Shown here: positions 29,947-43,900 of the stretch, piece after piece
How the letters are laid out: each line of letters begins with the position of its first letter
Position numbering within the stretch: position 1 is the first letter of the stretch
NCBI RefSeq assembly: GCF_905220415.1
Contig: NC_059547.1
Location: 6,088,501 to 6,152,500, forward strand
Length of the DNA: 64,000 nt
DNA from: Colias croceus
Lineage: Eukaryota; Arthropoda; Insecta; Lepidoptera; Pieridae
Direction of reading: 5' to 3'
The notes under the pieces: generated by a model
What the model saw: the letters and a program-made list of their open reading frames with translations, nothing else
What the model was told of the DNA's origin: nothing
Databases searched by the model: none
Translations under genes and position numbers: made by a program

Positions 29947-30766
29947 ATATATGGACGTAGTTAAGCAGAAAGGACTCAATCCACACTTTGGCCAAAATTG
30001 AGTTATGTATGCCATCATACTCCTGAGAGTAGAATCTATCATTTAGTAAAATCCCTATTTTTGTAATGTTAATGTAAACTAGTTTTTCTGACTATGCCAA
30101 CTCAACCCACAGTATGAAGAGCATACAAAACGTATTTGCTGAACTAACTCAGACCACTTGAATTGTTTCTGAGTAATGACCTTTATGTGAGTATGTTCTT
30201 AAAGTCGATAAACCAGAATAATCTCAAACAGTTTGGATCCTTATTAAGAATTAATTTTGATTGTAAATAACATTTTATCAAATACCTGAAACGATTCAAA
30301 CAGGTTGGGTCGTTTCTGTGATATAAGTTTACTGATATAATATATATTTTTTTGTTTGCCAGAAACGACTCAAAACACTTAAGATATTTTAGAAAAACAG
30401 TTTTTGATCAACTGCGCACTTACCATCGATGGCTCAAGCAGAATGAGTCGTTTGTAAGAAATAAATGTAGGTAACAAAAATTTACATTTAAATTAATTGA
30501 AACAACTTAATATACTTGTGTTATTTTATTGTTTTGGTTTAAGTAATATTTCATCATAAGTTCATCAATTTCTATTTTAGTTGGAAGGTTTCAAATTACT
30601 TTTTTTTTAAATAAGGCAACAGGCTTAAATATTGTAACAAGTTTGAAAACAAATATTATCTACTAAATATTGCAAAATTTTGGCAACTCTGCCAGTTTCT
30701 CGAAAACTGCCTGTGTGACGTGACGCGTGTGTTATTTTTATTTCGTTTAAATGTATGTGAATTAAG

Positions 30767-32626
30767 ATGCGACGAATTGATCGAATTTTGTTGAATGCCT
30801 TGGAACATAAGGTTACCGATAAATCTGAGTTACCAGATGGTACGTATTTCTTTTTCACCAGGTTTATTTCTTACCTCAAGTAATTAATTTTGCTTTGTCG
30901 TATAAGGCTACATAAGATTCCTTGTCACTTTTTTATTATATTCGTTACTTAAACTGATTCTAACAACCTGATGTAACTAACTTCATTACGATGAACAGAG
31001 AAGAAGATATGGAAGAGATCTCTGCTGCGAAAACGACGGTGCAGCCGCCTGCAAAGAGCTTGATAGGTACCTACAACTTTTTGGTTTGCGATTTTCGTGA
31101 TAATATTAAACTTTTGTTAATACTATTATTTTGCAATCAATAAAGCATGATTGAGCAAGGCGGGCAGGGCAGGATTCAATGCTTGTGGAATTTTGCTGTA
31201 CTAAACACTCTTATTTTGTTTTTGCTTTCGTTTTGGTTTTATTACATTATTTTTATTCTGATAATATGATAAAATTGCACCTACTAAGCTTATGCGCACT
31301 AATAACCCTTGGAGTACTAATAATCCTATTTACTAATTTAATTCTTCTACTATGATCATTCTCAATTTGTAGATGGAAATATATCTGGGGCTCCGTCAGA
31401 ACTTGAAGCTGATTCATCCAAAGACATAAATTGCCAAGGTAGGTAATTGAAATAAATTGTCCAAGAAATGAATTAGAGGCCTGAATTAATACAGATATCA
31501 ATGGTCTTTTCTATTTTAATATCTTCAGATGACGAATTTCAAGATGCAAGTAATCTTTTGTGCCCTTCAATGAGTCTGGCGGTAATTAAAGCTAATGAAA
31601 TTGTGGGATCAGGTACTCACCTGATCCCACAATTTCATTAGCATTAGCTATATCACTTCCCTACATGGAATGTTATTGTAAATTATTGAAGTAATTTATG
31701 GGGAATATTAACTAAATTCTTATGCAACTAGATGTGGAATCTCCAGCTGCGCCTGCATACTCTCCACTGACTCCACTTCTGACTACGCAAAAAGCCATAG
31801 TTACGACATGTAAGTCAGAAATAGTGACTTCTATTTTGTATTCTTCTTTATTCAAACACGCAAGAAAATAAGCTGACTAAGATACCAATGACTGCTATGA
31901 CTCTAATGATCTATTTTGATTGTTCTTGCCAGGTGTTGAATCTCCAGCTGCCCCAGTATATTCTCCGCTTACTCCTCTTACTACACGGAAAGAAGCTGAA
32001 AACAATAATTCACCAATGCCGCCAATGTCACCGAGTACATTAGAGCTGTTGGAAACCCTAAACGAAGATTTCTTTACAGTTAGGCATGAGTATGATGAGT
32101 TCGCAAAAAGACGCCAAAGTAATGGAATTAGTAAATGTAGTAACCTTAAAGAAGACTGAGAATATGACGACGATACAGACTCTGATTATGTACCTGACAG
32201 TGGAGCAGAAACTGATGCATCGCACTCATATGTAAAGCAAAAAAAAGGGTATCGCAATCCCCGAGAGTGACAGGTCGGAGAATGAAACTATAACAGAGGG
32301 TTTCTTTGAAAATCATGTTGCTATAGTACACGATAATCCAACTAGATCTGACAGAACCACACAAATAATACACAATGAAAACCCACCCATTGTTACAAAT
32401 GCTGTTCATAACGACATAACGGTTGGTGAAATAATTAAAACGTGTCAAAGTTCTGATCCTCAAGCTTTTCACCCTGAAGCTGAAGCTGCTTATCCCGTTA
32501 CTGTTGTTGTTGTGTACGTTACAAGAAGTTGGCTCGTGCCTTATTAATTTTATTAAGAATGATCTGAGGGATGGCGTGGAGAATTTAGTTTTATGTAGCG
32601 ATTGTTGCGGGGGACAAAATAGGAAT
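30767..32626 (+). pseudogene. Transposon-encoded protein, multi-exon, broken
   Basis: Predicted exons are 30767-30839, 31001-31066, 31373-31438, 31529-31612, 31732-31809 and 31933-32159. All internal exons are multiples of three and every junction is phase 1. The product starts MRRIDRILLNALEHK, is acidic and Pro/Ser-rich, and stops at TGA (32157-32159) after 197 residues. The same frame continues past the stop with YDDDTDSDYVPDSGAETD, so the stop looks secondary. Further on, frames with small shifts encode TVGEIIKTCQ and then LVLCSDCCGGQNRNIKI (about 32583-32626). SDxCGGQNRN resembles a motif I know from uncharacterised insect transposon proteins, where the Asp could belong to an RNase H-like catalytic fold; that is inference. 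Two exons repeat the module VESPAAPxYSPLTPL. Confidence 0.6.
31591..31642. repeat. Perfect 24-bp hairpin across a splice donor
   Basis: The arms 31591-31614 and 31619-31642 are exact reverse complements separated by four bases (ACTC). The left arm covers the last 22 bases of a predicted exon plus the donor GT (31613-31614). In RNA this would fold into a stable stem hiding the splice site. Confidence 0.85.
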
Positions 32627-33226
32627 ATCAAAATAGTTCTCTTTATTATTTAATTTAATACCTCAAGACTGTCACGAGTTATATAATACCCTTAAGGGAA
32701 GTAGCTCTATCAACGAAGATGTTGATGGATACGGGCCAACTCTTGATTTTAACTTAGATGATGACAGAAATTGATATACACGCTGATTATTTCGCTATTC
32801 TTTCTATATTTTATTCTTATTTATGGCGTTTATACCTGATTCCGTTAGTTTTATGATTGAGGTCAATAAATATGTAACTTCTTGACAAAAACACTTGTTT
32901 TTTTTTGTTTTATAACTTATTTTTTAGTCGATGGTTAGTTTTGAGTCCTTTCTGAGAAAGTTATAAAAAATACCTGTCTTTGTAAACTTAAGTTTAATTG
33001 TAAGGACTCAACCCACACTTTACTTAATATCTTAACATATAATCAAAATATATTACTATATTGATGAACAATTAAATAACACATAATACCTTCTTGATAA
33101 TAACGAGAAAAAAACTGTAAAATGTAACTTAATGATAGAGAAATTACATCAGAAACTTCAAACGCAATTATCTCCAAAGTCATTTATTGTGGATTGAGTC
33201 CTTTCTGCTTAACTACGTCCATATAT

Positions 33227-34715
33227 GATTAAGATCATGACCACTTCAAATCATGCTAAGGTACACATCCGACACAGACGTGCATAGAATTACTCTACCT
33301 TGTTTATAAATTACTCACAATATTTTATTTGTCATTATGCTACTTGCTCAACTGTTGACATGTTGACAGCGAAACAACCCGGTGACATTTAAATCACTTG
33401 CATTGTTCTTTGGACCGAAGTTGCTAACGGCATGTGTTTCAAAAGTTAGCGTAATTAGATTATTTCGTTGCGATTAATGTGATACGATGTATGGAACATA
33501 ATATCGGCCAATATAAGCGTCATATTTCAATTTATTTGACAGAAGCAGGTCATATTCAGTGATCGATTATCAATTATAGTTATGTAACGGTTTAATTAGT
33601 AAATTATTGAACTGGCTATTTATTACATTATGTTATTACGCTTCCTTGCTGTGACTTTCAGAGAAAGTTTTATTTAACGTATTTTAATGATATTCGCGGT
33701 AAGTATTAGTTATGTAAATATTAGGTATTAAAGTAACCGTAGAACTTAGACTTTATTAACATCTGTATAAGTTTATTTGAGGGATGAGGAAAAAGAAACG
33801 AACTGAAATTAAAATTTTAAATGGGAAATAAAAGTAGGTAATTAAATGAATGTTGCTGACCTACGCATTCTCATGATAACATGTTATTATAATTGATAAG
33901 AATTCGAATAGTTTAGTAACACAATTATCCAAACTGAAAATCATATAGGTAACAGCTGTAGTTATGTTTATGAATTATGATGCTTATAAAAACGTACAAT
34001 GATTATTCAATAAGACAATATAAATTGTAAACTGTCCTTGATCTATAAGTAAAAGTCGTGATAAATGAGGAGGTTCATTGCCGTTATAAACTTATCAAGC
34101 CGTAATGTGAGCGTTGCATAATAGAGACATTATCACAGTTATGCGCAAATCTCTAAACATGTCAATGGATTTTTATAATGGCGCTTACAGAATTTACACT
34201 ATTTTACGTATTGCTCGTTTAGATTGCGTTAAACTTAAATGTATCAAGATATTTTAAAATTTTATTTTTCGTTACAGAGAATATAAATGCTGTAGTCAGC
34301 TTATTAACTGAATTGGTACCTATTTTAAATAAATATCTATTACATTACATAATGCTTAAACTGTTCCGTAAGTTTGAATAAAAATTATCATAAAATGGTA
34401 CAGTATAATATATCCTATTTAATATGAATAGCGAATACGATTTCGCTAAAAAGTAGGAAACATGTTCCACGCTCTACCTACTAGATATTATGTAAAACCT
34501 GTACGATAAAGGAAAATAAAACCTTTTGGTTTACAATTGTCCTATTTGAATAACCTTTATAAAGATTGTCACATAGTATTAAGTAATATGAATTACCTAT
34601 ATTAAAAAATGCAGTTATTTTTGCAAAAATATTGCGATAATGATTTCAATAACAGGTATTTTTATATTGTACTGGTCGTTTATGAGACTACACTTTTAAA
34701 TTTTCTATATTGCAG
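33227..34715. other. Upstream region of the second yellow gene
   Basis: AT-rich with no ORF. It ends in the acceptor TATATTGCAG immediately before the ATG at 34716, so a leader exon should exist further upstream. Confidence 0.45.
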
Positions 34716-34985
34716 ATGTGGCCAAAGGCGATACTTTCGTTCGCCTGCCTAGCAGTGGCGAGCGCGTCGCTGGAAACTGTCAATCAATGGAATTTCCTAC
34801 AATTCGACTTCCCACCAGACCCAGTGCTGTTGGAGAAGTTTCAGCCCGAGAACACCGTGCCTACGGGCTTAGAAATCGGATGGGACAGATTATATTTGGG
34901 CATCCCTCGTCTCCGCGCTGGAGTTCCCGCCACGCTCGCGTGGGTGCCGCGGTCCCTCCCGCCCGGCGTCAGCCCAGTTCTTCAG
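34716..34985 (+). CDS. yellow-family gene 2, exon 1 (signal peptide)
   Basis: The exon encodes residues 1-90: signal peptide, QWNFLQFDFPPDP, PRLRAGVPATLAWVP. The ATG at 34716 directly follows an acceptor. An upstream TTG-initiated reading adds only two residues and is not preferred. The donor is CAG|GTACTT. The next intron (34986-36654) shows nothing recognisable. Confidence 0.88.
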
Positions 34986-37900
34986 GTACTTTCCACTTTA
35001 TGTAACTTATTTACGTAGTATGTGCTAATTACCGTCTAATTCCGTCCATAAAACAAGTTTTCAATTATAAAAATTACTTGCACGGAAAATGATATGTTGC
35101 GTCTATACAATTAGGTAGCATAGTAACGCTAGTTCCAGATTTTGCTAATGTTCGATAATGTGCAATAAATATGTTCGTCTCCATTCTAAGTCGGTGCATA
35201 ATGTTATTGAATTTTATTGAGATTAAACTGCTGATAATAGATCAATAAATAATAAGAGGTTCAGTTGTGAATTGACGTGTTTGTATTGTAATAGTAGGTA
35301 ATTCTATAGCAAGCTTAACAATCTAGTTCGAACGCGGCATTACAAATTACGATCATAAAGATTAACTCTGTAGGTTGGATTTATGTTTTATGATACAACT
35401 GGAACACAAAAGCGTTTACTTCAATGACACTTATGGTCAAACAAGTCCAAAGTTGCACAATCACGACACAGTAATTACACTTTCGTTACACGTAGTCGGT
35501 TAGCAATAAGCAGAGCCTTTAGATGACGGATAACAAAATTACAATATTGTACTTTGTTTGAGTCACTCTGACTTTATAACAAGATTAAGTATTTTGAGAC
35601 AGGTTATATACCTAAACATTTTCTATGTGAATATAAATAAATGTTTGGAAAATATACCTATTATGGACATGGTTCCTATCTGTAGATGTATATGAGAAGT
35701 AGAAGACATAGGTATTATGATCTAAAAAATATGACCTAAATTATCTACGACTACGACTGATGAAAACATGATTGAGGTACAGACAAAAATAATTAATCAC
35801 TTAGATAATATGTATTTAGTAACAAAGAACCATTACTACGGCCTCGCGTTGTTGCTCACGACTATGCGATAAGCGCTAATGACATAGGTACGAAAGCGTG
35901 AAGGGCGAGCAAAACTTTAATTTGACCTTGGCGACAGTAGGAGCTATTAAAAAATAATAACTCGTACAATTTTTATATCAATTCTAAGTGGTTATTTATG
36001 TTGTACTGTATAATAAAAGTAAAAGGCTGTTATAGTAATGTAGATAAGTGTTTAAGTAACTCGTTTTCTAAAAGTTATTGTTGTCTAGATTTAAATAAAT
36101 ACACTATAAATATACTTTAAATTCGACACAGCACATCTTTTATTCATAAGATTAATTGGTATGCGCTATCGGCCGCGATGCAAGTGAATGGCATGGACTT
36201 ATTCTTGTATTTTCTTATCTCTTGTTCAAATATTCATCGATGTAATTCAGTAGAACAATACATTCTATAAATAAATCTCTCAATGTCAACAAAGAATAAC
36301 TCCATTAAAAAAAGACTTATTTTTACAGAGCGAATTAATCTTTACGCGATTAGCATATTTTTAGATCGTAAATAACAACAAAAACAAGCATTTTATTTAT
36401 TTATAGCAGTCAATTTAATACAAATAATAATTGAAGATATCCAATCTCTGCTTATTTTAAGCGCGCCTATTTTCAATTCCTCGCCTTTATTAATCGAATT
36501 CGAGGGTTCATCTACGAAGACTAAACTCTTGCAGACTTGCAATTAGCCCAAAATCCTATGACCCTGCAACATTTCCTTTAATCAGCATGTAGGTAAATAT
36601 TTTAATCGCTGTAACTGTTAATCATTTGTATTTAATTTGATTTGAATTTCCCAGGCCTACCCAGACTGGTCATGGCACACAGCTGGCAGAGGCGACATCA
36701 ACTGCACAGGACTGATTTCCGTGTACCGAGTGAGAGCTGACCGTTGCAACAGATTGTGGGTGTTGGACGCTGGTGTATTGACCAGTATTGACGACTTCAG
36801 AAGAGTATGCCCACCGAAGATCCTTGTATTCGACATGGCTACTGATCGTTTGGTATGTTATTCAGTAATTAATTTTCTAGGTTCTAACTGATTCGGTAAT
36901 TAATGGTATAAGATTAGCAGACACCAGAATTGGCATAAGATTTATTGGGAGTAGGTAACCCTTCGTATAGACATGGGAGCAACCAAAATTATTTTAAATA
37001 AATTACAGCGAATTACTCGAGTTTATATTAGCTCTATATACATAACTATTTTTGTCGCAAACAATAAAAAAATTTAATGTGATTTCCAATGAAAGGATTG
37101 TCTCATTTGCGTGTAACAGAAAAATTTAATTCATCAATAATTATTTATACACGACTTAGGTTAAGTGACTAGAACAAGACCTTTTATATCGTTATAGAGC
37201 GTATTATGCATAAAGGTCATTCATATAATTTAAACTATATTGAAATAGGCTATTAATCTTCATGATTAGAGTAATTGAATTATCTGTGGAATGTGTGAGA
37301 TAGGAATGCGGCCATTTTTTACAGTACCTACTTGGCTGTGTGCACTGTTTAGCATTTCTATTTATATATTTTCTTGCAGTAATTGAATGATTCTGTGTAG
37401 CTATTTCAAATTATGGAACTATTTCCAATTTATTTGAAATACCAAAGCGTAATTAAAAAATTAAATATACTTAAGTGTAAGTTTTAATATTATTGATATC
37501 CATTTTATCGTTTATACTGTAGGACTTTTAATGTATCGACTTGACTTTGTCCTCTTCGGAATCTATTTTTGTAGTTATTGGTTATTGGTCTTGTATATAT
37601 GAAAATATAAAAATTAAGAAAAAAGTATAGAGCAGGTAAAAGCAGAATATTATGGACGAAAACTGTAAAGCATTGATGTAAAAAGAAGATTGTAACTTAC
37701 CATTTCCGATTTAAAAGAAAATTATTCCGTGTAGACTGCCAATAGCATTAAATATGCTAATACGAGGGCAGTCCCAAAAGTAGCCGACCTAACCTAGAAA
37801 AAACAAAAAATATGGAATAAATTATATTTATTTCTCTACATAGCTTCCTTGTAGTCCTTTAGACTTTTTCCAGCGGTGCTCTATATCTTCAATGCCGCGT

Positions 37901-40900
37901 CTGTTGTAGGAACCGTCGAGCTCTTCAAAATAGGCATTAACCGTAGACTCAACATCTTCATTGCTTGAAAATCTTTTCTCAACGAGCCATTTTTTTAAGT
38001 TTGGGAACATAAAATAATCAGATGGGGCCAAATCTGATGAATAAGGTGCATGAGGTAGCAATTCAAACTTTAATTCTTCGATTTTAGCAATCGCAATGCC
38101 GGAGGTGTGGACTGGCGCGATGTCCCGATGAAACAAAACTTTTTTCTTTGATAGATGAGGCCGTTTTATCTTTATTTCTTCACTTAGATGCTGCAACAAG
38201 TTTGCGTATTACTCGCTGTTGATGGTTTTTCTTCTTGGTAGATAATCTATGAAGATTATCCCACGAGCGTCCCAGAAAACCGATGCTATGACTCTTCCTG
38301 CCGATGGAACCGTTTTTGCCTTCTTTGGGGCCGATTCTCCCCTTGTAGTCCATTGCTTTGACTGTTCTTTCATCTCCGGTGTGAAATAATGAACCCACGT
38401 TTCATCCATGGTAATAAATCGACGCAAAAACTCTGCACTATTGCTTCGAAATTTTACCAAACACTCGACTGAAACATCCTCACGACGCTGTTTTTGCTCT
38501 AGTGTAAGTAATCGCGGCACCCACCTTGCGCACAGCTTCCTCATGTCCAAGTTTTCAGTTAAGATACGATGTACTGCACTTTTTGAAATGCCTACCATAT
38601 CTGCTAGCTCGCGCACTTTTAGTCGAAGATCATCCAATACAATTTTGTGGATTTTTTTACCATTTCTGGTGAAGTCACCTCATTTGGTCGCCCAATGCGA
38701 GGTTCATCTTGGCAGTTCGTTCGGCCACGTTTTAACTCGGCCACCCAATATTTTACCGTTGTAAACGAAGGAGAAGACTCCCCCAATGTAGAATCTAGCT
38801 CTTCTTTTTATGTTAGTTGGGCTGAGGCCTTTCAAATGAAAGTATTGAATGACGTATCGTAGACCAATTTTTTCCATATTAGAAAATTCTCTGACAGCGT
38901 TCACTTTCAAGGACTATAAAACTAATGACAAATGACCTAGCGTGTTCGAATTCCAAATTTAAAATCTGCATGGATCAGACTTTTTAAAAAGAGTATTTAA
39001 TCGAATAAAACTGCCAGTACGTAAGTCAGGTCGGGTAATTTTGGGACCGCCTACGTAGCAAGCAATGTAACCGTGGTTATTTACCTCAGATTATTTTGTT
39101 ATGCTTTAACACGGAACCATGAATGGTAGAATTGACTTTATATAAACTAGTTATATTATTAGCAAATCAACGTTATATTTGCTTTGCCTCTTACAAGTCT
39201 GTCGATTAGGATTATGTCTGGTGTTTCACGCCAAGCCTGTTCTATAGCTATCTATTATCACTTTTAATTTCCAAATCTATGGCAATTTGTCACCATTTCA
39301 AGCAGATTTCCATTAATGGGGACGTGATTGATATAATAATCAAATATACGAAAACTCTGCGGGTATTTGTTCTAATTCCTGTAGTCAATTTAATATTATT
39401 GAATTGATTGCTATAAGAACATAGCAATTAGATCAATTTGATTATAGTATACCTACACCTACAGGTTGTGTTTATTACCTATTAAGTTAAATCGTGACTT
39501 AATGTAGACTCTAAAGGTTGAGTCAAATAATCGTAATATACAGTCTTTAACAACCGTGTATAAACCATGACATTACATAAATTAATTTTTCACCTAGAAA
39601 TGTAAACTTAAAAATGTCTGTCAGTGTTTTAATTATTGACAATCTGTTATTGCATTTGGAACAACGAATTGATAATCGTGGTCAACTATTTATAACAATA
39701 AATTATTAATAAACTCAAAACTCAAACTCAAACATTTATTTATTCAATTAGACTTCTTCGAGAAGCACTTTTGAAACGTCAATACATAATATTTTTATCA
39801 TTTACCACCGATTCGGAAAGCAGTATCTATGGAGAAGAATCGGCAAGAAACTCCATAGTTGCTCTTTTAATATATATAATACTACTTATTAACTCTTGTA
39901 TCTTTATAAAATGTGCAAGCCTTGTATTGCTTTGATTTTCGACAATATTGTTAATACCTTATAAATCATATGTGCCTTTTAATGTTTTACAATATTATAC
40001 TTATTTTGTAGTCAATAGGTACCTACTACTCAATAGAGACGTATTAATATTATATGTTCTATCTAGTTATGGGCGATAAATTATATTTAACTTTGGTAAA
40101 ATCAAAATAATTTAATGCCCACAACTTTTTATACGATAATAGCCAGTACATAGTGTTTTTCATAGTTATTTAGTGTTACTTTAGGTATAGTATGACTTTT
40201 TTATTGCATACGTTCCTTTTATGTATCTGCCCGCGGTAGACGAGGTCGTTTTTTTCACATGCTTCTAAAGGGTGTGCCTGGTGTGGGTTTTCATTCGCTA
40301 TTTTTTGCGAATTGACAGTAACAAAAAATAAGACTTGATACATGTACGTTTTACTAAACCATGTAGGTCTATTGTAAGATATTATTTTGAAATCTAAAGT
40401 TATTCTAATTCTAGTAGGTTTAGTAGAGTTCTAAGGATAGTTGCGTTCTTTATGTTTGAACTATATATATTAAATTTCAAAATTCAAATACTCTTGAAAA
40501 CGCTGCGTACTGGAAAGGAGATAAAGCTTAGCCAGTTCCGGTCTTGTAGGGTGTGGTAACCTCGCCGATTTTAGCTGTAGTATAAAAATTGGGTTAGGCT
40601 CGCTCTGGAATGTCGACGTTCTACTGTTAAAATTAATAGCTTTAGGTTTTGCTCTTCTATTGGAATGGTAATGATCAAATTATTATGAGTAAAAACTAAC
40701 CATTCAATACAGTGACCCACAAAATGTCACACAGAGTCATTCTCAATCTGTTTTGTTTAATGAAAAAATTACTCGTCATATACTTTTCTTTCGTGTTTTG
40801 GTATGTTTACATAGGGAGATATCCCTATTAATGTTTCAGGTAAGAAGCATTTACTTCCCCCGTGAGCTACTCCGACCCGCGTCCTTGCTCACCAACATTG

Positions 40901-43900
40901 TCCTGGACGACACACGCTCATCCAGCGCCCACCACGCTGCCAACTGTGACAACGTCTTCGCTTACATTAGTGACACCGTCGCTCCAGGTAAATATATTTT
41001 ATATAATAGATGTTTTTTGTACGTGCGAGTAATTCTGTTGTAGCTTTCTTAAGTTACCATAATATTTGGGCTGCTGAGAGACACAGCTGCCAACAAAAAA
41101 CTCGAAGGAAAAGTATGGAGGTATCATGCAATAATGTGAACGGAATTGCTCGGGAATCTAGAACATAGGTACTATGTTTGGTACCCATCAAATTAACTAA
41201 TGTACTGATAGAGCTGCTTCTCTTTGTTACTAAGTTTTCAGGTTGAATCTTAGATCTATTTTTTGTTAAGGATGTTGACTATTTTATATACACGTTGCTA
41301 ACAAAACACTATATTTTATCATTAATTACTTCAGTTATTAGATTGGCAACCTACCTACCTTGAGCGAACGATTAATTTTTGAGTGATTAATCGCTTATAT
41401 CCGGAAGTTATATGTATGTTATTTATATTTATAAATGTGTATGAACTAAGCATTAAACTCAATCTTTAATGTAATTAGGTAATGTTGACACGCAACAATG
41501 ATAAATTAGCTACTTGATTTCACTTTAGTCTTTATCCGACAATCTTAAAGATTATTTAAGATGTTCCGTTTAAACATATGTTATTAACTATTATGTAAAC
41601 ACTAGATTGAAGTATTTCTTAACTATATAAGTAGTAACATATAAAGCAATAGGTAATGGTTGATTTTCTATAATTTTAAATCATCGTATCACACTTTCAT
41701 AATATCCTCGCGAAATATCAGAACACAATAACTGGAACAGATAAATATAAATAGAAACTAGCTAAATATCTGCAGTATTAGCTCCCTTACCCTTATCTCA
41801 TGTTAATAACTGGCAGTACAGTAGCGATGCATTTATGTAATCATGATGCTATTCAAGGATCCATTAATTAAAATCAAAATATTTATACACATTACAAGTG
41901 TTGGATAAGTAGTGCAGTTATTAACTAAATTTATTCCAGTTTAATAACTTTGATTGGAAGGTTCGGATATCTAATTAGGTGTAACGCGATCTAAAACCAG
42001 TTAGATACATCAGCATTATGCGTGCTTGTGATTGAAGTGCACGCTACTGTAATAATGAGTAGGTAATAAGATAATACCTAGACATTGCTATATTATGCGA
42101 TTATTAAAAAAGATGTTCATTTTATTTCCTATTGAATAATGGTTCGCATGAATGAAAACTTATGTCTATAAACTTTTTAAAGTAAAATTGGTTTATCTAC
42201 AAAAACGTTAATAAACCTTGCAAATTATGTCATTCAACTATTGACGAATTGTGCAAAGTATTTATCGTGTTCCACAAAAGGCTTTATTGGCACGTCCATA
42301 GACCGTGACATAGTTTTTTTGACACTCGATACAAATTTACGCATGTACCTAATAGCTATGTACTATAATAGGCACGTGTGTCGATGCGTTGGTTTCTCCA
42401 AAATTATATAATGGAATCGTCAAACAATTGGTGCTGAACCGACGTAATTAAGTTAAACAGAAGCGTGATTAACGATATACTCATGCTATACTGCTTTAAT
42501 ATGCATTCCTTATAATTTGATTGAATACCTACTGAACTGCGATAACAAGAGACAAGTAACATTGGTTTTGTAAGCACTGTGTTTGGAGTCTAAAAATAGT
42601 TTTCCCCGTATTATCTGCACTTCATTTTTTCCCTGTAATTATTGCGATAAAAGTTTTTAATGTGGTTATTGAAGATTAATGATAATAACTCTTGAATTGG
42701 TAAATACAGCAAATCCATCAATATCCATTTAATATTTATATTTAAGGAGGAAAGATTTTTTTGATTGTTTGTAGCTACCTTATATTATAATGGACCAATT
42801 TCGAAAATTAAAAAAAAGACCTGATTCTTGAGCGATAGATCTTTGATTCTCTTCGCCTGTAATATAGAGATGGACTTTAGAAACGTTGTTTCACAAAAAT
42901 AGCACAAAATTATTCCGCACAAAGAGTGTTTTGCGGAAGCGGTTTGAAAATTGGACCTTCAATATAACTACAAATCGCTTTCACCCGTCTCAAATTAATG
43001 TTTCCATTTCAAGGTATCATTGTGTACGACGGTCGTCGTGACAACGCGTGGCGAGTGACCCACGCGTCCATGTACCCGGACCCTGACCTTGGGGAATATG
43101 ACATCGGTGGTGATAAGTTCACTCTCATGGACGGTGTCGTCGGTTTGACCCATTCACCAGCTCAAGGTCTTTTGTACTACCAGCCGTTGGCGACTGACAG
43201 GTAAGGGGCATTAAAAAGTATTGAAGCTAGTGAATAGCAATGTAATTGTATCATTGTTGAAGAAGTTATTTATCCAGATTCATTGATCAATATTTGTTAT
43301 ACTCGTGGCAATTTTTTTTTGTTACGTTAGATGTGGTTTCTCTATAATATTTTATTAGAATATTATGTTTCCGTATTCGAAATTGAAATTGAAAATGAAA
43401 TTACACCCATTATAAACACATAAATACACAAATTATTATCTAAAAAAGTTTAATCACTTTTAATTCCGGTAGATACTACTTATTAAATTAAAGTTAGGTA
43501 CGTGATCTAAGTATAAACCTACTTTTAGTTCTGATTTATTTCCATGGTCGATGGGAACAATAAAACAATATAAATTACAGTTTATTTTATTTGTGTACTC
43601 ACATGAAGGTTTGCTTATTATAAAATGATATTTATTTCAGATTATTCAGCGTATCAACAGCCGTATTAGCATCAGGCCCCCCAGCAGAGGGAGCCGACTT
43701 GCCCGTGAACCTGGTTGGCCGCAAGTCCTCTCAGGGTCTCGGTATCGCTGTCGACCCGCGCGATGACACCATCATCTTTAGTACTATGACTGAAACCGCT
43801 GTGGCGGCGTGGAACCCTATTACTAACTCTCACAGGTAAATTATATCTATTCCTATGTGTATTCTTTATCCGCGTATTAAAACCGTAAAAGTGTTACATA

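Larger units (their letters stand above)
29953..33220 (+). mobile_element. 3.27-kb DNA transposon of unclear superfamily, carrying a multi-exon gene remnant
   Basis: Exact 33-bp inverted ends (29953-29985 and 33188-33220, starting GGACGTAGTTAAGCAGAAAG) are flanked by ATATAT on both sides (29947-29952 and 33221-33226). The palindromic flank leaves the true duplication length open (2 to 6 bp). Versions of GACTCAACCCACA recur near both ends, for example at 30095 and 33003, and look like subterminal protein-binding repeats. Inside are a plus-strand exon chain (30767-32159) and a further coding remnant to about 32625. Confidence 0.8.

Noticed and set aside
32146..32631. 161-codon minus-strand ORF
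   Set aside because: Antisense to the transposon coding remnant, which has the better motif evidence.
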